Shown: positions 11,641-23,072 of the stretch, one piece after another
How positions within the stretch are numbered: the first letter of the stretch is position 1
Layout: each line of letters starts with the position of its first letter
Origin: Symsagittifera roscoffensis
Taxonomy: Eukaryota; Xenacoelomorpha; Acoela; Convolutidae
NCBI RefSeq assembly: GCF_963678635.1
Contig: NC_087070.1
Coordinates: 20,379,461 to 20,443,460, forward strand
DNA length: 64,000 nt
Reading direction: 5' to 3'
Position numbers and translations under genes: made by a program
The notes under the pieces: model-generated
What the model was told of the DNA's origin: nothing
The model's database searches: none
What the model saw: only the letters and a program-made list of their open reading frames with translations

Positions 11641-11743
11641 ATTACTGAAAGAGCAAAGTCCTCCGATCCTTCAGTTTTCTATAGGAGGCTGTCGCGATTT
11701 GGGCATAAAATTCTCTCCGGTCCTTGCAGCTGTTCGGTGTATC

Positions 11744-13502
11744 TCAGTAACACAAACAAGTCTCCCAAAGACCATATGCCATTACAATCAGTGTGAGCAA
11801 ACCATCCAGTCGAAGATCAGCCAATTCCTGAGTGAAGAGAACCATAGGTCCCTTCACGAAGCTCTCGTGTCCGAAGGCCACGTACAGTGCCAGCGCAAAG
11901 ACAATGGGCAACTTCCTGATATCTCTCACGAAGTTGGCTACTAGGATCCTCGAGGACCTTGGATAGCAACTGCTGAAAAAAGCGGGTGACCACCCCACGC
12001 CCATTCCCGCGAGGATGGCATCAGGCCTTTCATATTGGGCCTTAGTTGCCAGTACGTCCGCCTGGAACCGGTCCAGGGAAATCGTGTTTACCTCCTGCAT
12101 CAGCTGCAACATCGTCACGCCTGCCTGCTCTCTCGCGTCTAGTATCTTCTTCAGACATTGGTGGATCTCTCTCACCACTGCTAGGGCACCATCAAAGGCG
12201 TCTTGTCCTAGTGTACACAGTTGGGTGACAGATATAATCAAAGGTTGGTGTGAGGCTCTGTCCTCAAGGCCATAGCCTTACGGTATTCTTCTGTGGAGAG
12301 GGCGTTCCTTCTCACCAGGTTCCTCCTTTCGTCCCTCACATAATCCGTCTGCCAAAACCATATATTGTTTGCTAGGCGCTGCACTAACCGGTGCTCATCA
12401 CCCATTCCTGGCCTCATTTTCAACAGCTGACCGAAGCTGGAAAGCTCAAGTCCCAACCCCTCATTCAACACGACACTCGTCGTTCTATGATCCTTAAACC
12501 CTTGGATTGCGCTCGAGATGTCCGACCACATCGCAGGGAGTTCTGATCGGAAGGGGTAGTAAAGATTGGGATCCACTTGTCGGTTTGGTTTGGACCATGT
12601 CGTATACGAATTGCAGGGGTTCGGGTAGCGAGGCATAGCCATGAGACAGCACGAAGATAACCTTGACCAGTTGCTTCGCAAAGCAAGGCCGTATTGATTT
12701 CTCGACCTCCAACATGGCAGAGAGAAGATCGCCTCTCCCACAGCCTCCGAGCTTGGGGTAAATCCGTCGAAGAGAGCATTCAAGAGTCCCCTGCTTTGCA
12801 AATGGTCATTTGATCCAGCTACTATTACCACATCTGGATCCTCGTTCACCACTCTTTGTACACTTATCGCCATTCCTAGCGTTTAACCCCAGTCCAAGTT
12901 AGGAGCTGTGAGGAAAAACATATCTGGCCAAAAGAGCGAGCGGGGCGTATACAGGTAGTCTGACCCAGCAACTATCAAGACTTTCCCCAGCTTCGTTTCC
13001 TGAGGTTCAAGGGCTGCAAACAGGCTATCTCCCTCTGGTGACTCCAGGTGCGGGTATATCTTCTCATCACCTTCCAGTGGGCTGACCTGGGGGTAAACCC
13101 TCGAATACTCGCCCGCGGACTGTCCCGGGGGCTTCGCAAACTGTCTGTACATCTTGCGATGTCTGTTGTGGGTTTGTTCTCCACTAGAAAGTTCCCTATG
13201 CGGTTTGGCTGGGCTCTTTTTCTCACCTGATGACGTGCGTCCGTCAAAGACTTCGTGTTTAGTGGCCCCATGGTGTTATCTCTGGGCAAACCCTCCAGAT
13301 CTACCAATCTCAGAGTAGTGGTGGAACTGAATTGTTCCTCTTCGGCCAAAAGCCAATTTACTCCTGCTATTCGGTATAGCCCGGATACCGTAGGATCATG
13401 CCCATTAAGCTTTTTCTTCGCGTCTGCATGACGTGTCAGCTTTTTCATGTTCAACTTATCCGCCATGTATGCTTTAAATCGTCCCCAGGTGCTGGGGTCC
13501 AA
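11744..13502 (-). pseudogene. SGNH-hydrolase-like protein 2 of the giant element
   Basis: Broken frames at 13502..12975, 13152..12883, 12873..12238 and 12241..11744 form one ancestral coding region. Near 12966 lies KVLIVAGSDYL, a strand-plus-loop like SGNH block I (here G-S-D, not G-D-S). Near 12834..12799 lies DVVIVAGSNDHL, a good block III (G-x-N-D). A later GDEHRL could supply the Asp/His pair. The downstream part (TLGQDAFDGA, VGWSPAFF, LALYVAFGHE) is helical and unrecognised. The usual role of such folds is ester hydrolysis, but the altered block I leaves activity doubtful. It comes directly after SGNH-1. Confidence 0.5.
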
Positions 13503-13503
13503 T

Positions 13504-15487
13504 CTATTCCATAACTGTTTGTATCAATAATCGCTGGCGCACTTGTAGGTTGGCTTGCGGTGCTCGCAGTCGCTGTGGTGGACCACCTATTGTCCCAATT
13601 CGATTTTCCAACGACCAACCTCGAGGAGCGGTGGCGGTTCCCAACATCTCCCTCAAGTTAGAGCTGGGAGTGAGCTGCACCACGTTTGCCTCTGTGGTTA
13701 GAGGTCCCATGCGATCTGCTAGTGGTTGAGGTACATGAGACCTCACCCTGCTGGCAGAGCTACCTCGTGCCACCGGGTTGACCATCATCCGGACTTCGAT
13801 TTGCATCTCTTCTATCTTCGTTTGAAATGCGTCGTTTATCCACTGTATACCTTGTTGGGTATTGAAGTGCAACCCATTCTTCGTTAAGGCACTATCGTCA
13901 ACCATTTTCAGCGTATTCTCAAGGTCCTTCAACCGGAGACCGTTGGGATTAGCTGCAATCAGGTTCCTGATCATCGTATTCCACTGAGTAGCATTTCCAT
14001 TCATGAAATCGGCTATCGGTGAGCCGGCGTTTGTGTTGAGAGGGATGGCACACAAGCACACAGTCCTTGGTATATGCTTCTGCTGCAACTCGTTGAGGAG
14101 ACAGATCAACAATGATTCCCACTTCGCCTCAGGGGTGACAGGTTTGCTTGAGAGGTCGTTACTCTCTATCATCAAGGTTAGTGTGTCCACCCGATCATCG
14201 TTCTGTATTTCCATCATCTTGATCACTTGAGCCACTCATTACAGCGCTCTGTCCCAGCACGAGGACATCTTTTGGATACCTCAACAAGCTATTTCCTATC
14301 ATCAGGTGTTGGCAGCCAGTTGGCACCGGTTGGTGGATTGTCGCCGGGTTCCAGGTTATGCCATTCAGACAGGCCCTCTGATGTTCTGCAGCAAATTGCA
14401 CGAAGGTTCTTCGGTTGTTGAGGTCCTTTCGGATGTCGATCACTCGCGACCTCACTTTGGCTCCACTCAGGACCGGACCGGCCGGTTCTGTGGGATCTGT
14501 TGTCTTTTCTTTCCTGATGGGTGACTGGCCTGCACACTGAGAAGGAACGATCCTACCCAAGCTTCTGTGTGTCTCGCTCGGTGTATCTCGCTCGCTGCAT
14601 CGTAGCTCTGGCCACCTGCTCGAAATTCTCCTGAAACTGAGGTGCCATGTAGGTAGCTGCCGGAGCAGGTATCTACTTCTCGCGTTTGAAGGCGAGCTCA
14701 TTCGCTGCGGGGTTGTCACCTCACTCGGTCTGTAAAGCTCTTGGGCCTTAGCCTTGATCGTCGTATCGGGGCTCATCATCGCCAGGACATCTGGTGACAA
14801 CTTGCTCACTCTCACCTTGTAGAGCTCCTTCAGGTGTTCTATCTTCTCCTCCTTGAAAGCGATCTGTAACTCGTCTTACTTTCTCTTCCATTCGTCACGA
14901 TCTTTCGCTTTCTCTTTGTATTCATCAAACTTAGCGCACAATGCTTCCCAGTTTTTGTCCCTTTTTTGAGAGTTTCACTGGTTTCTGCCGTCTGTATTTC
15001 GATCTCGTTCATTCTCACCTTCTTTGACGGCGGAGCTGCAATTGGTGAATCCACAGAATGCGATGGGGCCGGCCCATCGCGTGATCTTTTCGATCCGAAG
15101 AGAGGCTGTGCTGAGGAACTGGGGTGTACTGGCCTTGGCATATCTCCCAGCCTATAATCCTTTTGTTCGCATAACCCTGGCTCACGAGCCAAGTCATTCA
15201 CAGACTTCTCTCTGCGTCTCCATCGCATGAGTCGATTTCTGCTCCGCTCGACGGTACCGGACTCGCCGAAAGCCAGCATTAACACTATTTCTGGGGGTGG
15301 TCCCCACAGCCTTCTCTTCCCATCCCATCGCCAATTCCGGTTCATCCAATCCAAATTTACAATCAATCAACCGCTGATATACCTCGTCCAAGATAAAATC
15401 CATCGAGTCATTAGTGTCGCTCATTTTTTCGCGGTTTCGTCTCTTTGATTTCAGTGCAAGTTCAATAAACAATGTATGATCAACCAC
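13504..15487 (-). pseudogene. SGNH-hydrolase-like protein 1 of the giant element
   Basis: Frames 15487..15194, 15366..14839, 14815..14195 and 14235..13504 join into one decayed reading unit. The N-terminal half is acidic then Arg/Lys-rich and low in complexity. The C-terminal half has SGNH blocks: HLMIGNSLLR near 14308 (block I, with N replacing D of G-D-S), LMIESNDL near 14170 (block III, E replacing the usual G), and TKNGLHFN near 13880 (block V, N where the catalytic Asp is expected, His kept). A Pro/Arg-rich tail follows. The order and spacing of blocks fit the family. The substitutions may be decay or may mean that it binds rather than cleaves. Confidence 0.55.
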
Positions 15488-15867
15488 TATCTAAAAGACA
15501 AGTCACGATTTAGATTAATCATACAGGCTATCTAATCTTAATATCAAGACATCGTCCATTTCTTTTAAAAGCAGTCGGTTGAAATTTTTTTTGTTCTTAG
15601 TTTAAAAGCTAGCACCAAGATGGATCGTCCACCTGCGGTCTTGTCAAATGTAAAATAAACGTTGTCACCTGTCACATCTGAAATAGTCCAGTCCACAATT
15701 ACATAGTCACAATCAAAACCACACAACAATCACAAAATATCAGTACTATACATCAACACTCCTATACAAAAACCTGATACCTAATAATTATCCAAAAACA
15801 AAATCGTAATGCTTAAAAACTAAACCTATTTAAAATTATTAGCACTAAATACAGCTCTAATATATGC
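15488..15867. other. Non-coding spacer between the macro-like ORF and SGNH-1
   Basis: About 380 bp of AT-rich sequence without a supported ORF, lying between two minus-strand coding units. It could hold an internal promoter or splice signals for the downstream genes, but nothing specific can be read from it. Confidence 0.35.
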
Positions 15868-16407
15868 TCAGGTAGTACATTTTATGCAACAAAACTCTAT
15901 GTCCGAAAATATGACATGTACTAGGGCATTTAGCTCACTCGGATGCAATTTTACCCTATTGGCATCATAGACCGACAAGGAGAGCGAGGTCATTCCTCTC
16001 TCAACTAGAAAGTCCCTGAGTCGAGTTAGTGCTAGCACTAAACTCTCGGGATTCACGTGTTGTCTGTCAGTGTCCTTAGTTACCAAGAAGCACAAGTTTT
16101 TTCCTGGTATCTCTGATGCAACAGGGGGCAAGGCTATCAACCCTCCCACACCAGGCCTCTGTTTCCACAAAAAATCGATATTCTTGTTTTCTCTTCTAAA
16201 GTCGGCCGCTAGTGCTGTTTTAAAACTTACATCCGCAGTTATCGCTATAGCGCACCTACGTTGTGTGAGTATGAAAACACTGTCTGTGACAATGATGTTG
16301 TTTGAGTAGTGATTCAGTAGATCAAAATATGACTGCAAAATTCGTCCAAAAAGCGATTTCATAGCATTTGTGCCCTCCGTTTCCAGTTTTCCTGTTTTCC
16401 TTGCCAA
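15868..16407 (-). CDS. Macro-domain-like protein of the giant element
   Basis: One uninterrupted frame of 179 codons, the best-preserved gene of the block. An early strand, CAIAITADVSFKTALAADF, with the following R-P-G-V-G-G resembles the start of macro domains, where the Ala-Asp and glycine loop contact ADP-ribose. LCFLVTKDTDRQHV and LVLALTRLRDFLVERG match the central strand and helix, and SLSLSVYDANR falls where the second ligand loop lies. The layout is closest to Poa1/TARG1-type macro domains, which remove or bind ADP-ribose. Only 37 nt separate it from the integrase tail. First Met 16407 is used because upstream frames belong to integrase. The family call is by eye and moderate. Confidence 0.55.
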   Translation of the reverse strand: MARKTGKLETEGTNAMKSLFGRILQSYFDLLNHYSNNIIVTDSVFILTQRRCAIAITADVSFKTALAADFRRENKNIDFLWKQRPGVGGLIALPPVASEIPGKNLCFLVTKDTDRQHVNPESLVLALTRLRDFLVERGMTSLSLSVYDANRVKLHPSELNALVHVIFSDIEFCCIKCTT

Positions 16408-16444
16408 TTTTAATTTTTCATAAGATTTTTGGTTTGGGTGAGTC

Positions 16445-17580
16445 CTACCCCCACTCCCCGGACAAAATATTTATGGACGTCCCCGTCGATCGCCCAGAAT
16501 CGAGCAGATCGAGATTGGATTCGGGAACACTTAAGGGGCCATCTGGAGCGACCCAGTTGAACTCGGTGTTGTCGTGACTGATGTATTTGATGCTAGCCTG
16601 ATCGACATCCTGAAACGTCAGGATTGTCTCCTCGGGATCTGCAGGTAGATCATGGGGCCATTCGAGCACTCTTAAGTTTATCAACTCTTTGTCATGCATC
16701 TGTTCCACCTCAGGTTCGAATTCCACTTCCAGTTCTGAGCGATCGTCGATCCAGTCCTGGTCTGTGTCGTTGATCAGGTAGATCTCCTGCGACATCACTA
16801 TTTCGTCCAGACCCACTATCGAGTCCGCCACGTCGCTCAAAGCAATCCTGTCCGCGACAAAAACTTCACCATACGGGTTGTATTTCTTTTTGTTCCTTCC
16901 CCTCTTGCCCTGGCGCGTCTCCATGGTGAAGGGAAAGTCAGGTTCCTTTACAACTTCGGTCTGATTTGGGCTGTCCCGTTCGTCTGCGGCATATGGTAGG
17001 GTTTCGTCATCAACCTCCACTCGCTCGTTCATTTCCAGATCACCGTCATGTATCACCTGCTTCCCGTCGTTCTTGTCGCGTGTGCCTCTTTCATTCACCT
17101 CGCAAGCCGGGTCAACTATCAAGTAGTCCTCATCATGGATGTCAACCGGAATGCACCAGTCCTTCGATGAGGCATTGTGCGGTTTGATATTCTCGTAATG
17201 AGCTGCCCGTCCAATGCTCAGTCAATAAAAACGACCAGCCTGGTGCACTTCACTTATTGTCATGGACCACGCCATTTTTTCAGCATTTTCTTGGTTTCCT
17301 TAGGAGGAACGACTTCCTGGAAGAGCCAGACATAGTCCCAATTGAATAGGCTTTTGCATCAGCGGTCCTCTTGTCAAAGCTTCTTTTCTGCCTGACTCGA
17401 GCCTGCTGCCTCCTGTTGCCTCCTGACCACATCACGCAAGTACGTTTCTGGTGCTGTTCTTCTACCCTCGTACCCAGGGTCGAAGAACGTTAATGGGAGG
17501 GCCTTCTCGTGGAGTAATCGGTGCAATTGTAAGCGCCCATTACCTGCGGCACGTGCCTATCCCAGTCGTCCATGTATCGT
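16445..17580 (-). pseudogene. Integrase C-terminal region and acidic tail
   Basis: The open frame 17122..16445 holds METRQGKRGRNKKKYNPYGE, the basic K/R-rich stretch ending in P-Y that closes many Ty3/gypsy integrases, followed by a long acidic tail ending at SINILSGEWG. Upstream in broken frames (17580..17123) are YVWLFQEVVPPK and KKWRGP, the latter resembling the GPY/F module. These lie between the catalytic core and the macro-like ORF. The acidic tail is longer than in typical elements. Confidence 0.65.
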
Positions 17581-17582
17581 GA

Positions 17583-18340
17583 TCAATAGACCCTCAACAT
17601 GGAAACTAGTATGCGATTTTGTCTTTCGACCAGGCCATTCGTTTGTGGATGATAAGTATCGAGTGGACCTGTGCCACTTGCGACCTCTTCGTTAACTCCT
17701 TTGTGAAATCTCCAACGAAAGCTTTGCCATTGTCTGACTGGAACGTGATCGGGCAGCCGTACCTTGCTATCCAAACATTTATCAAATGATCACACATCTC
17801 CTCCGCTGATGCTGTCATGCAGGGAGCTGCCTCTGCGTATTTCGTGAAATAATCATTCATTACCAGCACTTGGTTATAGCCCGTGGCCGTCATGCATTTT
17901 TTCTGATGATCGATTTGTACCACCTCAAAGAATCCTAACGACTCTATCGATTGAAGGGCAAATCTCAACTTCCTAGAATCCTTCGCTTGCTGACATGACA
18001 AGCATGCAGAAACTCATTTCTCACAGGCCTTCTTCAAGCCAGGCCATTCGAATCGTTTCTGTATCCTGTTGTACATTTTGTCTACGCCTTGATGGCCCAT
18101 CTGATCATGTGACCGAAAGAGCAATTCGGTCTGGTACAACTGTGGTAACACTAGTGAATTATATTTGTAAAAGACTTTGTCCTCTTCCTTGCGTTTACAG
18201 GCCACAATTCCCTCTTTGTTGAAGTACAGCAAATCTTTTCTCTTCAGATCAAACTGCTTCAAGATCTTATAGCTGTCTTCCTCTGGATCTCCTTTGTCAG
18301 GTGCTCCGTTCTCGATCCATCTCTTCAAATTGCTCGTCAT
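17583..18340 (-). pseudogene. Integrase zinc-binding and catalytic core of the giant element
   Basis: The frame 18340..18014 contains the H2C2 zinc-binding region (LLFRSHDQMGHQGVDKMY, FEWPGLKKACEK), completed by MSCQQAKDS at the start of 18001..17606. The core has VVQIDHQKKC (first Asp), TFQSDNGKAF (second Asp) and, in the frame 17774..17583, YHPQTNGLVERQNR with the catalytic Glu. It inserts element cDNA into the genome. Two frameshifts near 18005 and 17680 disable it. Confidence 0.85.
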
Positions 18341-18344
18341 TCTA

Positions 18345-18660
18345 TCATTTCATTGAGCCCTTAAGAAATCCAACAGCCGGTACCTCGCTTTCAGATACGT
18401 CTTTACCACGTTTAATTGTCCGCTTATTTTCACAGGCTTTCTTCAGACCAGGCCATTCGAATTGCTTCTGTATTCGGTTATACACCTTATCCACGCCTTG
18501 ATGACCCATCTGATCGCGTGAACGGAACAGTAGTTCAGTTTGATACAGATGTGGTAGCACTACCAAATTGTATTTGTAAAGGACTTTGTCTTCTTCTTTG
18601 CGCTTGAAGGCCACATTCCCGTCTTTGTTCAAGTATATGCCACAATCCCGTCTTTGATCA
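18345..18660 (-). pseudogene. Second, partial copy of the integrase zinc-binding region
   Basis: This frame repeats the neighbouring H2C2 segment with substitutions (LLFRSRDQMGHQGVDKVY, QFEWPGLKKACEN) and then runs into linker sequence (SESEVPAVGFLKG). Near 18630-18665 a 25-bp piece is itself duplicated. A second, diverged element therefore seems to have been joined to the first at this point. Repeat B starts immediately to the right. Confidence 0.75.
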
Positions 18661-18670
18661 AGTATACACG

Positions 18671-19350
18671 TAAAAAACGTCTATATAACATTCGCCCAAA
18701 TACTACAAAGTGACGGAGCGTAGAAAAAGCACCTATTGACGACTGGGAGGCGTCAGCTACCCTAATTCTAATCGTTTTCACCGTCTAGACCTCGGAAATT
18801 AGTTCTCTGGTCTGTTTAGGGCTAAGTAAAAAACTACCATTTTTAGGCCATCAATCAAACGATTTTTGATCAGTTTTCGCTTACATGCAAAAATAACCAC
18901 ATAGCTGGGTATCGGATCCCCAGACTACGTGACTATTATTAAAAACACAGCTCAAAATTCATTATTCACTATGTTATTAGTGACAGTAATATACTAAATC
19001 TGTTGGGGATGGACTAACTTTTCCTCTTTCTAGCCACTCATGCTCTGAAAAACTATGTAAAACCGGAGTTGATTCAACTATTCAGGGCATCACAACAGTC
19101 AAAAAGTATATGTTACTGTCTCACACAGTGTGATAGTTTCTGGGCACCGGGCCTCCAATTCTGTTTTCCTCCTGAGATAACGCTCTTATCTCTCCAATCT
19201 CGTGGAACTGGAGTGTACGGATCTACTCCAGTTGTCCCACTGAAGCCTCAATGCTTCCTATCTGCTTCAGTTAAGTGTCTTGTCATGTCTGATGGTCACG
19301 ATAAAAGATTTCGTTTTTTCTTTTACTTTTTTCCAACTTGTTTCATCGGC
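18671..19350 (-). repeat. LTR-like dispersed repeat, copy B
   Basis: Shares its body with copies A, C and D, and its left edge (AAAAACGTCTAT) with D only. The right edge is cut by a LINE fragment at 19351. It separates the integrase zinc-binding region from the linker, so with copy C it interrupts the polyprotein. Confidence 0.65.
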
Positions 19351-19562
19351 GTTTTAAATTGAAGAAGCAAAGCAGAGCTTTTGTAGATTTAATGTTAACG
19401 TGTTTGGTCCAGGAGAGATTTGGTGTTACAAATAAGCCAAGGTCTTTTTTAGAAGATACACGGTTCAAAAATAGACTGTTAAGGAAATACTAGTGTGGCG
19501 TGTTGCAAATAAGTTTTGTTTTATCCGGATGGATTGTAAGACCATTTTCGACAGACCATTGA
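19351..19562 (-). mobile_element. LINE copy 2-family fragment
   Basis: About 210 bp nearly identical to 4083-4300 of LINE copy 2, including the reverse-transcriptase coding stretch around the FADD motif. It lies exactly between repeats B and C. It has no tail or target duplication, so it may have arrived by recombination rather than retroposition. Confidence 0.8.
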
Positions 19563-19564
19563 TA

Positions 19565-20300
19565 ATGATCCAAAAATGATCGCCCAATTCGTAAACAATT
19601 GGTCTACTTTTTCTCAATATGTCTAGTCAGAGGGTAAACAATTGTAACATTCGCTCAAATACTACATAGTGACGAAGCGTACAAAAAGCACCTATTGACG
19701 ACTGGCAAACGTCAGTTACCTACCTTAACTCTACTCGTTTTCCACCGTCGAGACCTAGCCAATTAGTTTTCTGGTCTGCTTGGGGCTAAGTAAAAAGTAC
19801 CTTTTTCAGGCCATCAATCAAACACCTTTTGATCAGCTTTCGTTTACATGCGAAAATAACCACATAGCTTGGTCTCGGATCCCCAGACTACGTGATTACT
19901 ATTAAAACACGGCTCGAAATCCTTTATTTACTATGTTTTTAGCGACAGTTAGATACCAAATCTGTTGGATATGGATTGACCTTTCCTCTTTCTAGCCACT
20001 CATGCTCTGAAAAACTATGTAAAACCGGAGTTGATTCAACTATTCAGGGCATCACAACAGCTTGAAAGTATATGTTACAGTCTCACAGAGTGTGATATTT
20101 TCTGGGCACCGGGCCTCCAATTCTGTTTTCTTCCTGAGATAACGCACTTATCTCTCCAATCTCATGGCACTGGAGGGTACGGATCCACTCCGGTTGTCCC
20201 ACTGAAGCCTCCTTTCTTCCTATCTGCTTCAGTTAAGTGTCTTGTCATGTTTGATTGTGACGATAAGAGATTTCGTTTTTTCTCTTGCTTTTTTCCAACT
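19565..20300 (-). repeat. LTR-like dispersed repeat, copy C
   Basis: Matches copy A over its whole length, including the left extension (CCAAAAATGATCGCCCAATT) and the linker ORF fragment on the right. Carries the same stems: ATGCTCTGAA / TTCAGGGCAT, and GAGATAA-CGCAC-TTATCTC near 20135-20155. Confidence 0.65.
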
Positions 20301-20304
20301 TGTT

Positions 20305-21045
20305 TCATCGGCTTTTTCGTTTGCTCTTGATGTTTCTCGACTCAACGGACAAAACTTTGTCCCTTCGTCGTTTTTTGAGTGGACACCCCGGACAAATCAT
20401 CATGGCCAGGCCAGACATGTTTGAATCGCCGGACAATGTTTCATCTCCGGATGAACATTCCGAGGTCGGCTCGTACTCCTCCCTCGCATCAGTGAACTGA
20501 AACCTTCTTATCACGCAGGATTTTAAATTAACACTGACCTCTTGAACGGTTTGAATGCCGGTTCCTTGTTGACGTTCCACATACAAAGTCCTCAAAGGGA
20601 AATCTTTTGGTATCGAACTCACTAGCTGGTTCACTATCGATCGGCAATCCAGTTCAACGTCCCGGCTCCGAATGGCTACGGGTCTCTTCTCCGTTCTTTC
20701 AGTGATGGTCAACCTCTGCATGGTGTCCAACCATTCATGATCAGGCCTTTCAACTTCTCTGTCAAGCATGTCTTGGAGTTTCCGCATGAAATCCGGTGCT
20801 ACGTTCACCGTCTTGTTTAACAGGGCTATTTGATGATGCCTAGCCTGGAAAGTTCTTGCTGCACAAGGTTTGAGCAAACTAGCAAGTCCAATGGAGCCGG
20901 ATCATCTTTTGCTAACTTTTTTTATCTCATCAGTCGTCTGTAGGAGAAGGTCGGGGTGTCCTGGTGAGTGGCAGCTTGTCATAGGTGTCTTTATCCAGAA
21001 AGAAAAAATCATCCTTTCTTTCTGCCTGGTTAGCTTGCTTCTCTT
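20305..21045 (-). pseudogene. Linker ORF between RNase H and integrase
   Basis: The frame 20877..20305 (190 codons) is preceded by broken frames that continue directly from the RNase H end (for example KDDFFFLDKDTYDKLP). It is rich in Arg and Glu, has VERPDHEWLDTMQRLTITER and a Ser/Glu-acidic section (PTSECSSGDETLSGDS), and ends in a Lys/Arg-rich tail (PLKKRRRDK). A long spacer between RNase H and integrase is unusual for Ty3/gypsy elements. No enzyme motif is seen. It stops where repeat C begins. Confidence 0.6.
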
Positions 21046-21568
21046 CTAACCGATTATAGAACTCCGTCTTCTGCTGAGGCTGTCGGCCTTCAGGTGTTTG
21101 TCACGTGTTTGATGCTCTATAATCATGTGATAGCTATCCAGACGCACGATCCAGCGAACGATATAGTTTTGTTTTATCGAATAGGTCTTGAGCCAGGCAA
21201 GAGCGCGATTGTCTATGCGCAACTTGAATGGGGCACTACCTAAGTAGGCCCTATACTTTTCAACAAAAGTTATCACTGCGAACATCTCCGCTTTCGGTGC
21301 ACCGTATTTCATTTCAGTTTCGCTTAGTTAAATTAATCCCATTGGCTATTGGTTGGAGAACAGTCCTTCCGTTCCACTCATGTTCCTGGCGAAATACGCC
21401 CGATATCGCAACTAGTGATGCGTCGGTGTCTAGCACAAACATCCGGATCTCTGTCGGCATACCGAGGACCGGAGCCTCGCAAAGTTCGCGCTTGATGTTC
21501 TCAAAAAAATCCTGAGCCTCGTCGGTCCAGCTGGATTTCTTACCCTTATTTGGCATCAACTGCTGCAT
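21046..21568 (-). pseudogene. RNase H domain of the giant element
   Basis: Two adjacent frames, 21568..21314 and 21312..21046. The first has VLDTDASLVAISGVF with the first catalytic Asp. The second has PKAEMFAVITFVEKYRAYL with the catalytic Glu, KLRIDNRALAWL with the next Asp, and KHLKADSLSRR, the usual RNase H end in Ty3/gypsy elements. It degrades RNA in RNA:DNA hybrids during reverse transcription. A 1-nt break and a stop lie between the two halves. Confidence 0.85.
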
Positions 21569-21635
21569 ATGGTATATCTTATCAGCCTACCCTTTGATAA
21601 ACTCTCGCTAGTAATTAGCGAACTCGAGAAAACTC

Positions 21636-22311
21636 ATTTATTGCGTGTCGGTCTTCGGTGCCTTCCATGTCAGTACTGCTTCGATGGCCTCGGGGTCTGG
21701 TCTAACTCGGTGTTTGTCTACAAGACGACCCAGATACTTGATTGAGTGTCTCATGATTTCGCACTTGGAGGGTTTACATTTCAGGCCGGCCTGCTTCATG
21801 CAAATAAATACTTCGTCCAGTCTCTCTATATGGTCCTACAGGGTTGGTGTTGCGATCACCACGTCATCAACGTAACACAATATGAGGTTTCCATATTTTT
21901 AGTCAGATTCGTGAGTGCCTGGGCCATGAACCGTTGGAATGTGGCCGTCGCTTTGCATAGTCCAAACGGCATTTTTTTCCACTTAAACAGTCCCAGCTCA
22001 CACGCGAATACCATTTTTACTCGATCCCATTTTCTGAGTGGCACTTGCCAGAACGCAGAGTCCAAATTCAACGTCATGAAGAAGTTTGCGTCCCCCAACT
22101 TGGAGAGGCTCTCATTGATGCGGGGAATCGGGTATGCGTCCTTTATCGTTACAGCGTTCTGATAACGGAAATCACAACAAATTCTAAGTTGCCCCTCTTT
22201 TTGTGCCATGACTACGCTGCAAGCCCAAGGGGACTTCAGCTGTTCAATAATGTCGTAATCCATTAACATCTCAATCTCTTTCTTGCATGCTTCCGACTTT
22301 TGTGGGGTCAT
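21636..22311 (-). pseudogene. Reverse transcriptase domain of the giant element
   Basis: The frame 22311..21856 has SPWACSVVMAQKEGQLRICC (motif 1-2), LNLDSAFWQVPL (motif 3 with the first catalytic Asp) and KKMPFGLCKATATFQRFM (motif 4). The next frame holds Y-V-D-D at 21873..21862, then KYLGRLVDKHRVRPDP and EAVLTWKAPKT, the connection to RNase H. All catalytic aspartates are present, but a frameshift near 21860 and stops break the chain. Confidence 0.9.
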
Positions 22312-22667
22312 TCTCCTAGCTCCCTCCCTGAGAGGTACCGAACCCTCCTCTATCTCTAATCCTCTTTTACATAATTGCAGCAGCCTATATCAGCTTTATG
22401 CTTCAAAAAAACGTCCGCGTTCCGATTCATCACTGCTCTAAGAGAGTCCAGTTCCTTATCCGATTTTTTTACGTCTTAGGTGTTCTATCTCAGGTAAGAC
22501 TGGTTTCTGTACTGCTAATTCTATGTCTGTTGGTCTCTCAGGGAAATTCGCGCAACTGGACAGCCCATCTTTTGTCTCTGATTTCATGGAAAACACTTTC
22601 CTAACAGACCTCAATTCATTGAATTTTTTCAATTTACAATCTTGGTGGGCATGTAATCGACACTCCG

Positions 22668-23048
22668 TTAATTTAAACTTTTTCTAGTTCTCCAAACTCT
22701 GATAGTCTGTGTTTGGAGGCAACTCATAGCAAGCTTCTTTCCTCGTTGTATCGTCTCTCTTGTTGCATGTGTGATCAACAACACAATCACACACAGTCCG
22801 CTCTGAGTGAGTGAGAAGCTTCTTCCTAAAATAGCTGAGCTCTTACTGTGTGGGTTGTGGACGAGACACACCTGTCTGTTGTTACTAAGCTCATTCAAGT
22901 TCCTGGTCCTAAACGTCGCTATTACAGCTTGATTTGGTTTTAAACTAAATTTTCGATCCAGGAAAACTGGCATCTTCGCTTGGTTAATCAGGATTTTATT
23001 AACGGGTTTCTTTTCATACTTCCTCTCTGGATCCTTGATCCGTATCAA
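22668..23048 (-). pseudogene. dUTPase-like / protease-downstream region of the giant element
   Basis: The open frame carries LKPNQAVIATFRTRN, SSAILGRSFSLTQSGLCVIV and ETIQRGKKLA. The pattern of hydrophobic strands with S-S-A-I-L-G-R, then a late G-K-K-L, is reminiscent of dUTPase-fold domains that some Ty3/gypsy elements carry between protease and reverse transcriptase. No complete dUTPase catalytic motif is visible, so it may be a non-enzymatic relative. The end of the frame is out of register with the reverse transcriptase. Confidence 0.4.
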
Positions 23049-23072
23049 CCGTCCTTGAGGTCGACCGTGACG

